From NCBI GenBank assembly GCA_014656495.1, contig BNCN01000003.1:496001-560000 (forward strand): 64,000 nt of DNA, written 5' to 3'. Below, piece by piece: positions 1-8,055 of the stretch (position 1 is the stretch's first letter; each line of letters begins with the position of its first letter). Below the pieces are notes generated by a model, which saw only the letters and a list, made by a program, of their open reading frames with translations, did not search any database and was not told where the DNA came from. The translations under genes were made by a program, and so were the position numbers. The stretch comes from Comamonas sp. KCTC 72670 (GTDB lineage Bacteria > Myxococcota > Myxococcia > Myxococcales > Myxococcaceae).

Positions 1-467
1 TCGCGCGCCACCTCCCGGGCCTGCTCTCTCACGCGGATGCCGGCGGTCCGCCGCTCCAGCGCCGCGCGCACCTTGGCGCGGAGCACGCGCAAGTCGTCGA
101 AGGGCTTGAGGATGTAGTCACTGGCACCGGCGGCGAAGGCGGCGACGACGGATTCGGAGCTGGCGTAGCCGGTAATCATCACCGCCTCCAGGGACGGATG
201 GAGCCGCCGCGCCTCGGCGATGAGCTCCACGCCGCCCATGCCGGGCAGGTTCTTGTCCGTCACCAGGACGTCGAAACGCTGTTCGGCCAGCAGCGGCAGC
301 GCCTCCTCGGCGCTCGCGGCCAGCGTCACCATCAGGTCGGCATCTCGCTCCAGGAGGCGGGCGCAGATGTCCAACACGACGGGCTCGTCATCCACCACCA
401 GCACCGTCGAGGCGAGCGTCCTCTCCCCCCCACCCTCACCTTCACCGGACTCGAACGGGAGATCCAT
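1..467 (-). CDS. Response regulator, receiver domain (3' end outside window)
   Basis: The minus-strand frame starts at an ATG at 467 and runs off the left edge, so only about 155 N-terminal residues are visible. After a Gly/Glu-rich lead of about 20 residues comes a CheY-like receiver: the acidic pair D26/D27 in VLVVDDEP, the phospho-acceptor D71 in VTDKNLPGM, T99 and the conserved lysine K121 in YILKPF. This shows a two-component phospho-receiver; the output domain, if any, lies beyond the window. The residues after K121 (ending near EQAREVAR) could start a linker or coiled coil. It is divergent from the membrane-protein gene at 537. The receiver call is secure; partner kinase and output are unknown. 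Confidence 0.85.
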   Translation of the reverse strand, partial: MDLPFESGEGEGGGERTLASTVLVVDDEPVVLDICARLLERDADLMVTLAASAEEALPLLAEQRFDVLVTDKNLPGMGGVELIAEARRLHPSLEAVMITGYASSESVVAAFAAGASDYILKPFDDLRVLRAKVRAALERRTAGIRVREQAREVAR

Positions 468-536
468 GATGACGCAGATTCGCACAGCTCACTTCCAGTT
501 ACGAAGCGCGCATTTGAGGCCCGCTATGCTGGGCGC

Positions 537-1118
537 GTGGCGAGCTTCGAAAACGCGTTGCAGGACAACCGGGTGCCCGGGCGGCTGGGCGACGTGAGGC
601 TGCGGTATGACGGCGGCCGGCTGGTGGGGGAGTCCGTGCCCCCCACGTGGGACAGGCGCGCCCTTCCCAGCCTGTGCGTCGGGGTGGGGTTGGGGTGTGC
701 CGCGGCCGCGGCCCTGCTCGCGGGCCAACGGGAGGGCGCGGGCGCGGCCTCCGCGCTGGGGCTGCTGGCGGCGGCCCTGGTGGGACTGGCGCTCAAGCTG
801 GAGGCCGGACTGGGGCGCAGGCGCTTCGTCCTCCATTTCCGCACCGAGGCCCTCCGGGTGGAGCGGCTGACGTGGGCGCCCCGGGCCACGCGCGCGGAGC
901 TGATTCCCTTCGACGCGGTGCGGGCCGTGCACATGGTGGAGCGCCCGGGCCCGCGTTATGCGCTGGTGGTGGAGTACGCCCTGGACGTGGAGGGGCCCCT
1001 GCGCCGGGTGGAGCTGGTGGAGCACATCCGCCCGGGGGAAGCCGAGACGCTGCACCGCGTGTGGCGCCTCTTGAGCAACGCCTTCGGGCTCAGGGGTGCG
1101 GGGCTCGCCGGAGGGTGA
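537..1118 (+). CDS. Small membrane protein of unknown function
   Basis: This predicts 193 residues from a GTG at 537. An earlier in-frame start would run antisense through the response-regulator gene, so the GTG is preferred. Two hydrophobic stretches at about residues 40-80 (around ALPSLCVGVGLG and ALGLLAAALVGLALKL) look like a pair of transmembrane helices. The C-terminal 110 residues are soluble, beta-rich and charged (FVLHFRTEALRVERL, RYALVVEYALDVEG). I do not recognise a family; the plan resembles small PH-like membrane proteins, but that is only an impression. Its 3' end overlaps the convergent histidine kinase gene by 29 bp. Confidence 0.6.
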   Translation: MASFENALQDNRVPGRLGDVRLRYDGGRLVGESVPPTWDRRALPSLCVGVGLGCAAAAALLAGQREGAGAASALGLLAAALVGLALKLEAGLGRRRFVLHFRTEALRVERLTWAPRATRAELIPFDAVRAVHMVERPGPRYALVVEYALDVEGPLRRVELVEHIRPGEAETLHRVWRLLSNAFGLRGAGLAGG

Positions 1119-2247
1119 TTTCGATTTCCGTGCCCTCCCCTTGCGTGGAGGACAAGCGGAGGCTGCCGCCGAACTGCGTCACGAGCTCGCGGCAGATGGA
1201 CAGGCCCAGTCCCGTCCCCACGCCCACGGGCTTGGTGGTGAACATGGGCTGGAAGACGCGCTCCTGGAGGTCCAGGGGAATGCCGCAGCCGTTGTCCGCC
1301 ACCGTGAGCACCACGTCCTCGGGCCGCGTCGTCCACCGCACCTCGATGCGCCCGGCGCGGCCCGTGTTGCCCATGGCCTGCGCCGCGTTGACGATGAGGT
1401 TGAGCAGCACCTGGCACAGCTTCACCGGACCAAAGGTGACGCGCACGGGCTCGCCGTTGCTCGTCAGCCGCGCCCGCTCACGCACCTCGGCGCGGGCCAG
1501 CTTCACCGCGAAGGACACCACTTCGGCCACGTCCGCGGTGGCCTCCAGGTCCTCGCCCCGGGCCTGGGCGCGCAGGCCCAGCGCCACCTGCCGCAGGTGC
1601 TCGGCGCCGTCCGCCAGGTCCTTGATGAGCGCGGGGAGGTCCTCCACCGTCTCCGCCACGCCGGCGTCCGGGTCCTCCTGCAGGTGCCGCGACACGTACT
1701 GGATGACGCTGCCCAAATCCCGCTGCAGCGACACCACGTTCTGCGTCAGGTAGCCCACCGGGCCCATCAGCTCGTGGGCGATGCCCGCCGTCACCTGCCC
1801 CAGGGTGGCCAGGCGCTCGGACTTCATCATGCGGCCTTCGACTTCGCGGATGCGCAGCTCCAGGCGGGCAATCTTCAGCGCGTCGTCGAGCGCGGCCTGG
1901 AGCTCCGCGCGGTCCCACGGCTTGACGAAGTAGCGCGTCACCTGGCCGCGGTTGACGGCGTCGATGACGGCCTGCATGTCCGCGTAGGCCGTGACGAGCA
2001 TGCGCTTGGCGTCGGGCGCGATGGTGCGCGCCCGCTCCAGCAGCTCCACGCCCGTCATGCCCGGCATGCGCTGGTCGGAGAGGATGACGCCAATCTCGCC
2101 CCTGCGCTGCTCCAGGAGCGCCAGCGCCTCGCTGGGCGACGAGCTGCGGAAGATGCGGAAGCGCTGCCCGAAGTTCGCGTCGAAGACCCGGAGGTTCAGC
2201 GCGTCATCGTCGACGTAGAGGACCGCGGGGAGTTCAGACGGGTTCAT
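1090..2247 (-). CDS. Hybrid receiver-histidine kinase
   Basis: This 385-residue protein starts at an ATG behind a strong AGGAGG-type ribosome site. Residues 8-125 form a receiver (D13-D15, phospho-acceptor D58 in ILSDQRMPGM, K109 in YFVKPW). A short helical linker leads to a HisKA dimerisation helix with H158 in GIAHELMGP. The HATPase_c domain shows an N-box (LLNLIVNAAQAM), a G1 box (VADNGCGIP) and a G2 box (GTGLGLSICREL). It has no transmembrane segment, so it is a cytoplasmic kinase whose input is phosphorylation of its own receiver, a layout common in myxobacteria. The target is unknown; the truncated response regulator at the left edge is a candidate partner by proximity only. Confidence 0.92.
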   Translation of the reverse strand: MNPSELPAVLYVDDDALNLRVFDANFGQRFRIFRSSSPSEALALLEQRRGEIGVILSDQRMPGMTGVELLERARTIAPDAKRMLVTAYADMQAVIDAVNRGQVTRYFVKPWDRAELQAALDDALKIARLELRIREVEGRMMKSERLATLGQVTAGIAHELMGPVGYLTQNVVSLQRDLGSVIQYVSRHLQEDPDAGVAETVEDLPALIKDLADGAEHLRQVALGLRAQARGEDLEATADVAEVVSFAVKLARAEVRERARLTSNGEPVRVTFGPVKLCQVLLNLIVNAAQAMGNTGRAGRIEVRWTTRPEDVVLTVADNGCGIPLDLQERVFQPMFTTKPVGVGTGLGLSICRELVTQFGGSLRLSSTQGEGTEIEITLRRAPHP

Positions 2248-2392
2248 GACGCTCCTCCTGGCCAGCGTCCCATGAAGGGGGCCAGGCTGGTAAGGCCATA
2301 GGATAGCGCCTCAACCCCTTCGCGATCTGCTGGGTACGCAGCGCACCACCAGCCAGGGACGGGCGCCCGACGTCAGGCCCCCGGGCCCCTTC

Positions 2393-2698
2393 TCAGCGCG
2401 AAGAAGCGAAATGCGGCGAATCCACCGTCTCCCGGTCGCCCTCGAGGGCACGGGCCACGGCATCCACGGAATCGAAGTGAATCCGCGGGAGCGAGCCCAG
2501 CAGCGAGAGCACCAGGGACGGCGCCTCGTTCTCACGGGCCACCCAGGTCAACTGCCGCGCGGACAGCGGGTACACCGCGCCTTCCAGTGCCTTGTGCAGC
2601 GACTCAGCGAGAGGCAGCGGCGAACCTCCGCGCGACTCCAACTCCGACACACCCTGGGCAAGCCGTTCGCGTGTCATGTCGTCGTTCATTGGGGACAA
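2393..2698 (-). CDS. DUF2795 family small protein
   Basis: This 101-residue soluble protein fits the DUF2795 pattern: a helix with an ALEGAVYPLSARQLTWVA segment, a turn, then a leucine-rich helix with LLGSLPRIHFDSVDAVARAL. The family is widespread in actinobacteria and myxobacteria with no proven function. The first ATG (2698) is chosen, with a second ATG four codons in. It lies about 145 bp upstream of the histidine kinase on the same strand. The end reads FASSR and stop. The family call rests on pattern memory. Confidence 0.7.
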   Translation of the reverse strand: MSPMNDDMTRERLAQGVSELESRGGSPLPLAESLHKALEGAVYPLSARQLTWVARENEAPSLVLSLLGSLPRIHFDSVDAVARALEGDRETVDSPHFASSR

Positions 2699-2861
2699 GT
2701 TAAGCAGCGAACCTGGAGGCCTGCCGTCATTTTTTTCGTGCTTGTGGAGCAGGCAGGGGCACGAGCCGTGCGGGCTGCCCGTGGGTGGTCAGCCCGCGGC
2801 ACACGTCCCACCGTTACCGCCACGAAGCGTGCCACATGGCACCCGTACGGGAGGACGCGAC

Positions 2862-3110
2862 ATGGCGAATGACAAGGACAAATCCGAGGAGACGAAGCGC
2901 AAGGCGGCCGAAGATAACGGCTACGCGGAGCACATCGAGCACTTGGAGGGCACCCGGCCGGAGCCGTGGCCCGGGATCCGTGGCCGCTCCGACGACGAGG
3001 AGAACGAGCTGCCGACCGGAACGCCGCGTGAGCGGCAGGCGGGCGTGACGGACACGCAGCGCCGGCTGGAGCAGGAGGCGCACGGCCGCAAGGAGCCGAC
3101 GCGGAAGTAA
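2862..3110 (+). CDS. Small hydrophilic charged protein, unknown
   Basis: This 82-residue protein starts at an ATG preceded by GGGAGG at suitable spacing. It is almost entirely charged and polar (MANDKDKSEETKRKAA at the start, RLEQEAHGRKEPTRK at the end) and has no cysteine and no hydrophobic core, so it is probably intrinsically disordered. Such proteins are often stress or general protective proteins, but nothing here proves that. It is followed directly by a strong hairpin shared with the convergent pdhC gene. Confidence 0.6.
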   Translation: MANDKDKSEETKRKAAEDNGYAEHIEHLEGTRPEPWPGIRGRSDDEENELPTGTPRERQAGVTDTQRRLEQEAHGRKEPTRK

Positions 3111-3129
3111 GCCCCACTCCGGGTCCCCT

Positions 3130-3174
3130 GCCCCACCGCCGCGCGGCCCTGGAATCGGGCGCGCGGCGTGGGGC
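3130..3174. terminator. Bidirectional hairpin terminator
   Basis: A very GC-rich inverted repeat pairs 3130-3145 with 3160-3174 (one bulged base) around a 14-nt loop. It lies between the convergent ends of the small hydrophilic gene (stop at 3110) and pdhC (stop at 3186). There is no long T-tract on either side, so termination may be weak or protein-assisted. Confidence 0.6.
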
Positions 3175-3185
3175 ACTGGACCGGT

Positions 3186-4802
3186 CTAGAAGAGCAGCCG
3201 CGTGGGGTGCTCGAGCAGCCCGCGCAGCTCGCGCAGGAACTCGGCGCCAATGGCCCCGTCGATGACGCGGTGGTCGCACGAGAGCGTGGCCGTCATCATC
3301 TTCCGGACCGCCAGCTGCCCGTCCCGCACCACGGCCTTCTCCGCGACGGCACCCACCGCGAGGATGGAGGCCTGCGGCGGGTTGATGACGGCGACGAACT
3401 GGTCGATGCCGTACATGCCCAGGTTGCTCACGGTGATGGAGCCGCCGGTGTACTCGTCCGGCTTGAGGGCGCGCTTGCGGGCGCGCTCGGCCAGCTCACG
3501 GACGCCCGTGGAGATGGCCTGCAGGCCCTTCTGGTCCGCGTCCTTGAGGATGGGCGTGATGAGCCCCTCCTCCAGCGCCACCGCGATGCCCACGTCCACG
3601 CTGTGGAACTGGACGACCTTGTCGCCCTGCAGCGAGACGTTGATCTTCGGGTAGCGGCGTACCGCCATGGCCACGGCCTTCACGATGAGGTCGTTGACGG
3701 AGACCTTGAGGTCCATCGCCTTCGCCTCTTCGCGCACCTTGACCGCCGCCTCCATGTCCACCTCGATGGTGAGGTAGAAGTGAGGCACGCCGGGCTTCAC
3801 CTCCGTCATCCGCTGCGCGATGACCTTGCGCATGGACGTCAGGGGCACGACGGTGGGCTCCGGACGCGCGCCCGTCACGGGCTGCGCCGCGGGCGCCTTC
3901 TTCGCGGCGGGCGCGGCCGCGGGGCCCTTCGCCAGCGCCTCCTCGATGTCGCGCTTCACCACGCGGCCCGAGGGACCGGACCCGCTGACCTGCGTCAGGT
4001 CCAGGCCCTTCTCCCGGGCAATCCGCTTCGCCACGGGGCTGGCGCGCAGCCGCCGTCCACCGGCCTGGGCCGGCTTCGCGGACGGCGCGGGCTGAGGCGC
4101 GGCGGCGGGCTTCGGTGCCGCCTGCGCGGGCTGGGGCGCCGCGGGCTGGGGCGCCGGAGCGGACGGTGCCGCCTTGGCGCCCTTGCCCGTGAGGTACGCG
4201 ATGGGCGCGCCCACCTTCGCCATCTGGTTCTCGCCGACGACGATCTCCGCCAGGGTGCCGTCGTCGTAGGCCTCGATCTCCAGGTTGGACTTGTCCGTCT
4301 CCACTTCGGCGACGGCCTCGCCCGAGGACACCTTGTCCCCCTGCTTCTTGAGCCACTTGACGATCTTCCCCTCCGTCATCGTCGGGGACAGGTTCGGCAT
4401 CTGGATGGCGATGCGGTTGTCCCCGCCCGACGGCTGCGGAGAGGACGCGGGCTTCGCGGCGGCCTGCGGCGCGGGAGCCGGCTCCGGCTTCTGCTCGGGC
4501 GGCGTCTGCTTCTGCTCCTTCGCTGCGGCGGGCGCGGCGGACGCGCTCGCGTCCACCTTCTCACCCTTGGCGCCGAGGTAGGCGATGGGCGCGCCCACCT
4601 TGGCCATCTCGCCCTCGCCGACGAGCACCTGCAGCAGGTAGCCGTCGTCGTAGGCTTCGATCTCCAGGTTGGACTTGTCCGTCTCCACTTCGGCGACGGC
4701 CTCGCCCGAGGACACCTTGTCCCCCTGCTTCTTGAGCCACTTGACGATCTTCCCCTCCGTCATGGTCGGGGACAGGCTCGGCATCTGGATGGGAATGGCC
4801 AT
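3186..4802 (-). CDS. pdhC: Pyruvate dehydrogenase E2, dihydrolipoamide acetyltransferase
   Basis: This 538-residue E2 component transfers acetyl from lipoate to CoA in the pyruvate dehydrogenase complex. Two N-terminal lipoyl domains (about 2-78 and 130-206) each carry the lipoylation site VETDKSN, at K43 and K171. Ala/Pro-rich swinging linkers flank them. A peripheral subunit-binding domain follows ([17 protein letters not shown]), then the catalytic domain ending with DHRVIDG (catalytic H511, D515). It is last in the operon pdhA-pdhB-pdhC, 6 bp after pdhB. A 107-bp stretch is perfectly duplicated between the two lipoyl-coding segments. The E3 gene is not in the window. Confidence 0.96.
   Translation of the reverse strand: MAIPIQMPSLSPTMTEGKIVKWLKKQGDKVSSGEAVAEVETDKSNLEIEAYDDGYLLQVLVGEGEMAKVGAPIAYLGAKGEKVDASASAAPAAAKEQKQTPPEQKPEPAPAPQAAAKPASSPQPSGGDNRIAIQMPNLSPTMTEGKIVKWLKKQGDKVSSGEAVAEVETDKSNLEIEAYDDGTLAEIVVGENQMAKVGAPIAYLTGKGAKAAPSAPAPQPAAPQPAQAAPKPAAAPQPAPSAKPAQAGGRRLRASPVAKRIAREKGLDLTQVSGSGPSGRVVKRDIEEALAKGPAAAPAAKKAPAAQPVTGARPEPTVVPLTSMRKVIAQRMTEVKPGVPHFYLTIEVDMEAAVKVREEAKAMDLKVSVNDLIVKAVAMAVRRYPKINVSLQGDKVVQFHSVDVGIAVALEEGLITPILKDADQKGLQAISTGVRELAERARKRALKPDEYTGGSITVSNLGMYGIDQFVAVINPPQASILAVGAVAEKAVVRDGQLAVRKMMTATLSCDHRVIDGAIGAEFLRELRGLLEHPTRLLF
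4273..4763. repeat. 107-bp perfect direct repeat encoding the two lipoyl cores
   Basis: Positions 4273-4379 and 4657-4763 are identical over 107 bases, 384 bp apart (128 codons). They encode the same 35 residues of each lipoyl domain, from the TMTEG region through the lipoyl lysine. Flanking bases diverge at once on both sides. Synonymous positions are also identical, which points to recent duplication or gene conversion rather than protein-level selection alone. Confidence 0.95.
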
Positions 4803-4808
4803 ACGCGT

Positions 4809-5795
4809 TCAGGCTCCCTCGCGGTACAGCACCTTCTTCACCGCGGCGATGATCTTGGGTGCATCCGGCTGCGTCGCGTTCTCCAGGTTCGCCGCATAGG
4901 ACATGTTCACGTCGAGCCCCGTCACGCGCTCCACCGGCGCGTCCAGGTCGTCGAACGCCTTCGACTGGATGATGTCCACCACGGAGGCGCCCACGCCGGC
5001 GAGCCCCCAGCCCTCCTCCACGATGACGGCGCGGTTCGTCTTGCGCACGCTCGCCAGGATGGCCTCTTCATCCAGGGGCCGCAGGGTGCGCAGGTCCAGC
5101 ACCTCCGCGTTGATGCCCTCCTTCGCCAACTCCTCGGCCGCCTGCATGCAGAAGTAATACATGCGGCTCCAGGTGATGATGGTGACGTCGGTGCCCTCGC
5201 GCTTCACGTCGGCCTTGCCGAGCGGCACGACGTGCTCGCCTTCGGGCACCTCGCCCTTGATGGCGTAGAGGCGCTCGCCCTCGAACATCACCACCGGGTT
5301 CTCGTCCCGGATGGCGGCCTTGAGCATGCCCTTGGCGTCCGCGGGCGTGGCCGGCGCAATCACCTTCAGGCCCGGGAAGTGCGCGTAGTTGGCCTCCAGC
5401 GCCTGGCTGTGCTGGCTGGACAGACGGCCACCGGCGCCGCCCGGGCCGCGGAACACGATGGGGCAGCGCAGCTGGCCACCCGACATGTGCCGCAGCTTCG
5501 CGGCGTTGTTGACGATCTGGTCCATCGCGAGAATCGCGAAGTTCCAGGTCATCATCTCCACCACGGGGCGCAGGCCCACCATGGCCGCGCCCACGCTCAG
5601 GCCGGTGAAGCCCAGCTCGGCGATGGGGGCGTCGATGATGCGCGCGCTCCCGAACTTGTCCAGCAGTCCCTGCGACACCTTGAAGGCGCCGTTGTAGCGG
5701 CCCACCTCTTCGCCAATGAGGAAGACGTTGGCGTCGCGCTCCATTTCCTCGGCGAGCGCCTGGTTCAGCGCCTCGCGGTACATCAACTCGGGCAT
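4809..5795 (-). CDS. pdhB: Pyruvate dehydrogenase E1 beta subunit
   Basis: This 328-residue subunit pairs with PdhA to decarboxylate pyruvate on thiamine diphosphate and reductively acetylate the E2 lipoyl arm. It has the transketolase pyrimidine-binding fold at the N terminus (MPELMYREALNQALAEEM, EEVGRYNGAFKVSQGL, RIIDAPIAELGFTGLSVGAA) and the C-terminal transketolase domain (AEVLDLRTLRPLDEEAI, VIVEEGWGLAGVGA). Length matches the family. It lies 54 bp after pdhA and 6 bp before pdhC, so the three are surely cotranscribed. Confidence 0.96.
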   Translation of the reverse strand: MPELMYREALNQALAEEMERDANVFLIGEEVGRYNGAFKVSQGLLDKFGSARIIDAPIAELGFTGLSVGAAMVGLRPVVEMMTWNFAILAMDQIVNNAAKLRHMSGGQLRCPIVFRGPGGAGGRLSSQHSQALEANYAHFPGLKVIAPATPADAKGMLKAAIRDENPVVMFEGERLYAIKGEVPEGEHVVPLGKADVKREGTDVTIITWSRMYYFCMQAAEELAKEGINAEVLDLRTLRPLDEEAILASVRKTNRAVIVEEGWGLAGVGASVVDIIQSKAFDDLDAPVERVTGLDVNMSYAANLENATQPDAPKIIAAVKKVLYREGA

Positions 5796-5849
5796 CGTCG
5801 GCTCCGACTCGAAATCAAAAAGGGTTGGTCAACAGGTCAGCGCGGGCGC

Positions 5850-6971
5850 CTAACGGATGAGGCCCGCCTTCTTGTCGGCCGCCTCGGCCTGCTCGCGCGG
5901 CTCCAGGTCCCACGTCACCTTCAGCTCCTGGCCGCTGGGGTACGAGGGCCACTTCACCTTCTGGCCCAGCACGCGCTCGCGGGGACGCACGTCCTCCTCG
6001 CCCTCCTCGACGATGGTGTCGCGCCACAGCTCTTCCAGGCTGGGCTCGGGCGACTCGTCGGCGAACTTCACCGCCTGGTCCACCAGCGCCTTGACCTCTT
6101 CCTCGATGGACTCGAACACCGAGTCGTCGCCCATGCCGTGCTTCTGCATGTAGGCGCGCAGCTTCGGGATCGGGTCGTTCTTGCGCTCCTCCTCCACCTC
6201 CTGCTTGGTGCGGTAGGTGGCGGGGTCGGCCATGGAGTGGCCGCGGAAGCGGTACGTGTTGGCCTCCAGCAGCACGGGGCCCTTGCCGGCGCGGCAGTAC
6301 TCGGCGGCGTCCTTGACGGCCTCGTACATGGTCAGCACGTCCATGCCGTCCACCGGCTCGCTGCGCATGGCGTAGGCGCTGCCGCGCTTGTAGATCTCCG
6401 GCACCGCCGACGTGCGGGAGATGGCCGTGCCCATGCCGTAGCGGTTGTTCTCGCAGATGTAGATGACCGGGAGCTTCCACTTCGACGCCATGTTGAACGT
6501 CTCGTGGAGCGAGCCCTGGTTGGCCGCCGCGTCGCCGAAGTAGCAGACCGTGACGCGGTCCTCGTTGCGATAGCGGCTGGCGAAGGCCATGCCCGCGGCC
6601 AGGGGAATCTGGCCACCGACGATGCCGTAGCCGCCGTAGAAGTGGTGCTCGATGTCGAAGATGTGCATCGAGCCGCCCTTGCCCTTGCTGTAGCCGGAGC
6701 CCCGGCCCATCAGCTCGGCCATGACCATGCCGGCGTCGCTGCCACGGGCCAGCGGCTGGCCATGGTCGCGGTACGCACTGAGCATGTAGTCATCCGGCCG
6801 CAGGGCCTCCGCCGGCCCCACCGCCACGGCCTCCTGGCCGATGTAGAGGTGGCAGAAGCCGGCGATCTTCCCCAGCGTGTACTGCTGACCCGCGCGCTCC
6901 TCGAAGCGACGGATGAGGTACATCTTCCGGTACATGTCCAACAGCAGTTCTTTTTTGTACGGGCTGGCCAC
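5850..6971 (-). CDS. pdhA: Pyruvate dehydrogenase E1 alpha subunit
   Basis: This 373-residue thiamine diphosphate-dependent E1 alpha subunit is the first gene of the pdh operon. The TPP motif begins FGDAAANQG and ends ENN about 27 residues later; the usual third glycine of GDG is alanine here. Other signatures are the N-terminal RRFEER, CHLYIGQEA, the phosphorylation-loop-like YRFRGHSMADPATYR, and SKGKGGSMHIF. About 35 residues at the C terminus (KVKWPSYPSGQELKVTWDL and on) extend past the usual E1 alpha end. The ATG at 6971 is used. Confidence 0.95.
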   Translation of the reverse strand: MASPYKKELLLDMYRKMYLIRRFEERAGQQYTLGKIAGFCHLYIGQEAVAVGPAEALRPDDYMLSAYRDHGQPLARGSDAGMVMAELMGRGSGYSKGKGGSMHIFDIEHHFYGGYGIVGGQIPLAAGMAFASRYRNEDRVTVCYFGDAAANQGSLHETFNMASKWKLPVIYICENNRYGMGTAISRTSAVPEIYKRGSAYAMRSEPVDGMDVLTMYEAVKDAAEYCRAGKGPVLLEANTYRFRGHSMADPATYRTKQEVEEERKNDPIPKLRAYMQKHGMGDDSVFESIEEEVKALVDQAVKFADESPEPSLEELWRDTIVEEGEEDVRPRERVLGQKVKWPSYPSGQELKVTWDLEPREQAEAADKKAGLIR

Positions 6972-7081
6972 CGCGGGATGCCTCCATGCTGGCCGCCCAC
7001 GGGACTCCCGGGGCGGCGAACGCCGAGCGACTCAATAGCGCGCGGCAATGGGACTTCAAAGCCTTTCAAACCCCGGCGCGG

Positions 7082-7101
7082 CCGCGCCTTTTCAGGCGCG
7101 G
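7082..7101 (-). terminator. Hairpin downstream of the HAD gene
   Basis: A perfect 7-bp stem (CCGCGCC with GGCGCGG) around a 6-nt loop sits 4 bp past the stop of the minus-strand HAD gene. There is no clear U-run after it on the minus strand, so it is a likely but weak terminator. Confidence 0.4.
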
Positions 7102-7105
7102 TGCG

Positions 7106-7852
7106 TCAGGAATCCAGGGCGAAGTGCGGGACGGAGATGACGCCGTCGAGCAGCTCCACCGGCCGGCCCGAGTGGTCCGTGGCCAGATGGATGACGGTGG
7201 CCTCTGGAAACTTCCGCCGGTAGTCGTTCGCGTGCGTGGGCTCGTTGTCGAAGGCGGCCACCACGCTCCCCAAGCGGCCCAGTTGGGCGTGCGCCTCGCG
7301 CTTGAAGGCGTCGTCGTCCTCGGCCAGCGTCGGCTTCATCAGCAGGAGCACCCGGTCGTCGTCGGGCAGCGCCAGGCCGTGGCGGCGCATGCAGGACACG
7401 GAGCCCTCGCGCATGCCCTCGTGGCGGCCCGTCACGTAGACGAGCCGGGCGCCGGTGGCGACCACGTCGTGGGTGAAGCGGGCCGCGCCGTCGATGGCGA
7501 TGTCGTCCACGCAGTAGTCGCTGGTGAAGAAGCGCTCGGCCCAGAAGCGGCGGGCCTCCGGGAAGTGGGCCTCCACCAGGGCGTCCTCCAGCCCGCAGGC
7601 CTTCATGGCCTCCTTCATGTCCCAGCCCGTCACCCAGTGGCGGGGCTCACAGGCCGACAGCACGTCCAGCGAGCGGGCGGCACCGTACTCCCGCAGGATG
7701 CGCGCCTGACGGGGCCGGTTGTCGAACAGGGTGGAGTCCAGGTCGAACGCCAGGAGGGCGGAGGGACCCACGGACCGGGCGCGCCCCAGGATGGAACGCA
7801 GGGTGTCTCGCCAGTCGTCGCGGATGCGCTTCTTGAAGTCGTCGTAAGCCAT
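7106..7852 (-). CDS. HAD-superfamily phosphohydrolase
   Basis: This predicts 248 residues from the ATG at 7852 (MAYDDFKKRIRDDW). All four HAD motifs are present: motif I AFDLDSTLFDN (nucleophile and acid/base aspartates), motif II VTGRHEG, motif III lysine in LLLMKP, motif IV AFDNEPTHAND. A helical cap of about 100 residues lies between motifs I and II. The family hydrolyses phosphate esters; the substrate cannot be read. It stands alone, upstream of the divergent lipoprotein gene and followed by a hairpin. Confidence 0.88.
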   Translation of the reverse strand: MAYDDFKKRIRDDWRDTLRSILGRARSVGPSALLAFDLDSTLFDNRPRQARILREYGAARSLDVLSACEPRHWVTGWDMKEAMKACGLEDALVEAHFPEARRFWAERFFTSDYCVDDIAIDGAARFTHDVVATGARLVYVTGRHEGMREGSVSCMRRHGLALPDDDRVLLLMKPTLAEDDDAFKREAHAQLGRLGSVVAAFDNEPTHANDYRRKFPEATVIHLATDHSGRPVELLDGVISVPHFALDS

Positions 7853-8055
7853 GTGCGCCCGGAGATTACCCGCGCACGCGCGCGGGTGCCTCCGAAACAG
7901 CATGACCGAGGGCGTCACGCTTTCATCACGCCCCCTGCGCTACCTGCCCTGGCAACGCCCTGGGAGAGGCCTGAGCGCTCGGTTCGGTGACGAGCGGCAA
8001 TGGGGGCCGCCCCTCCCTTCCGGCGGCCACCGGCTTTTTCCAGGAGTCCATTGCC

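Noticed and set aside
3168..7223. Plus-strand open frame of about 1350 codons across the pdh operon
   Set aside because: It is a shadow of pdhC, pdhB and pdhA, whose family motifs are unmistakable on the minus strand.
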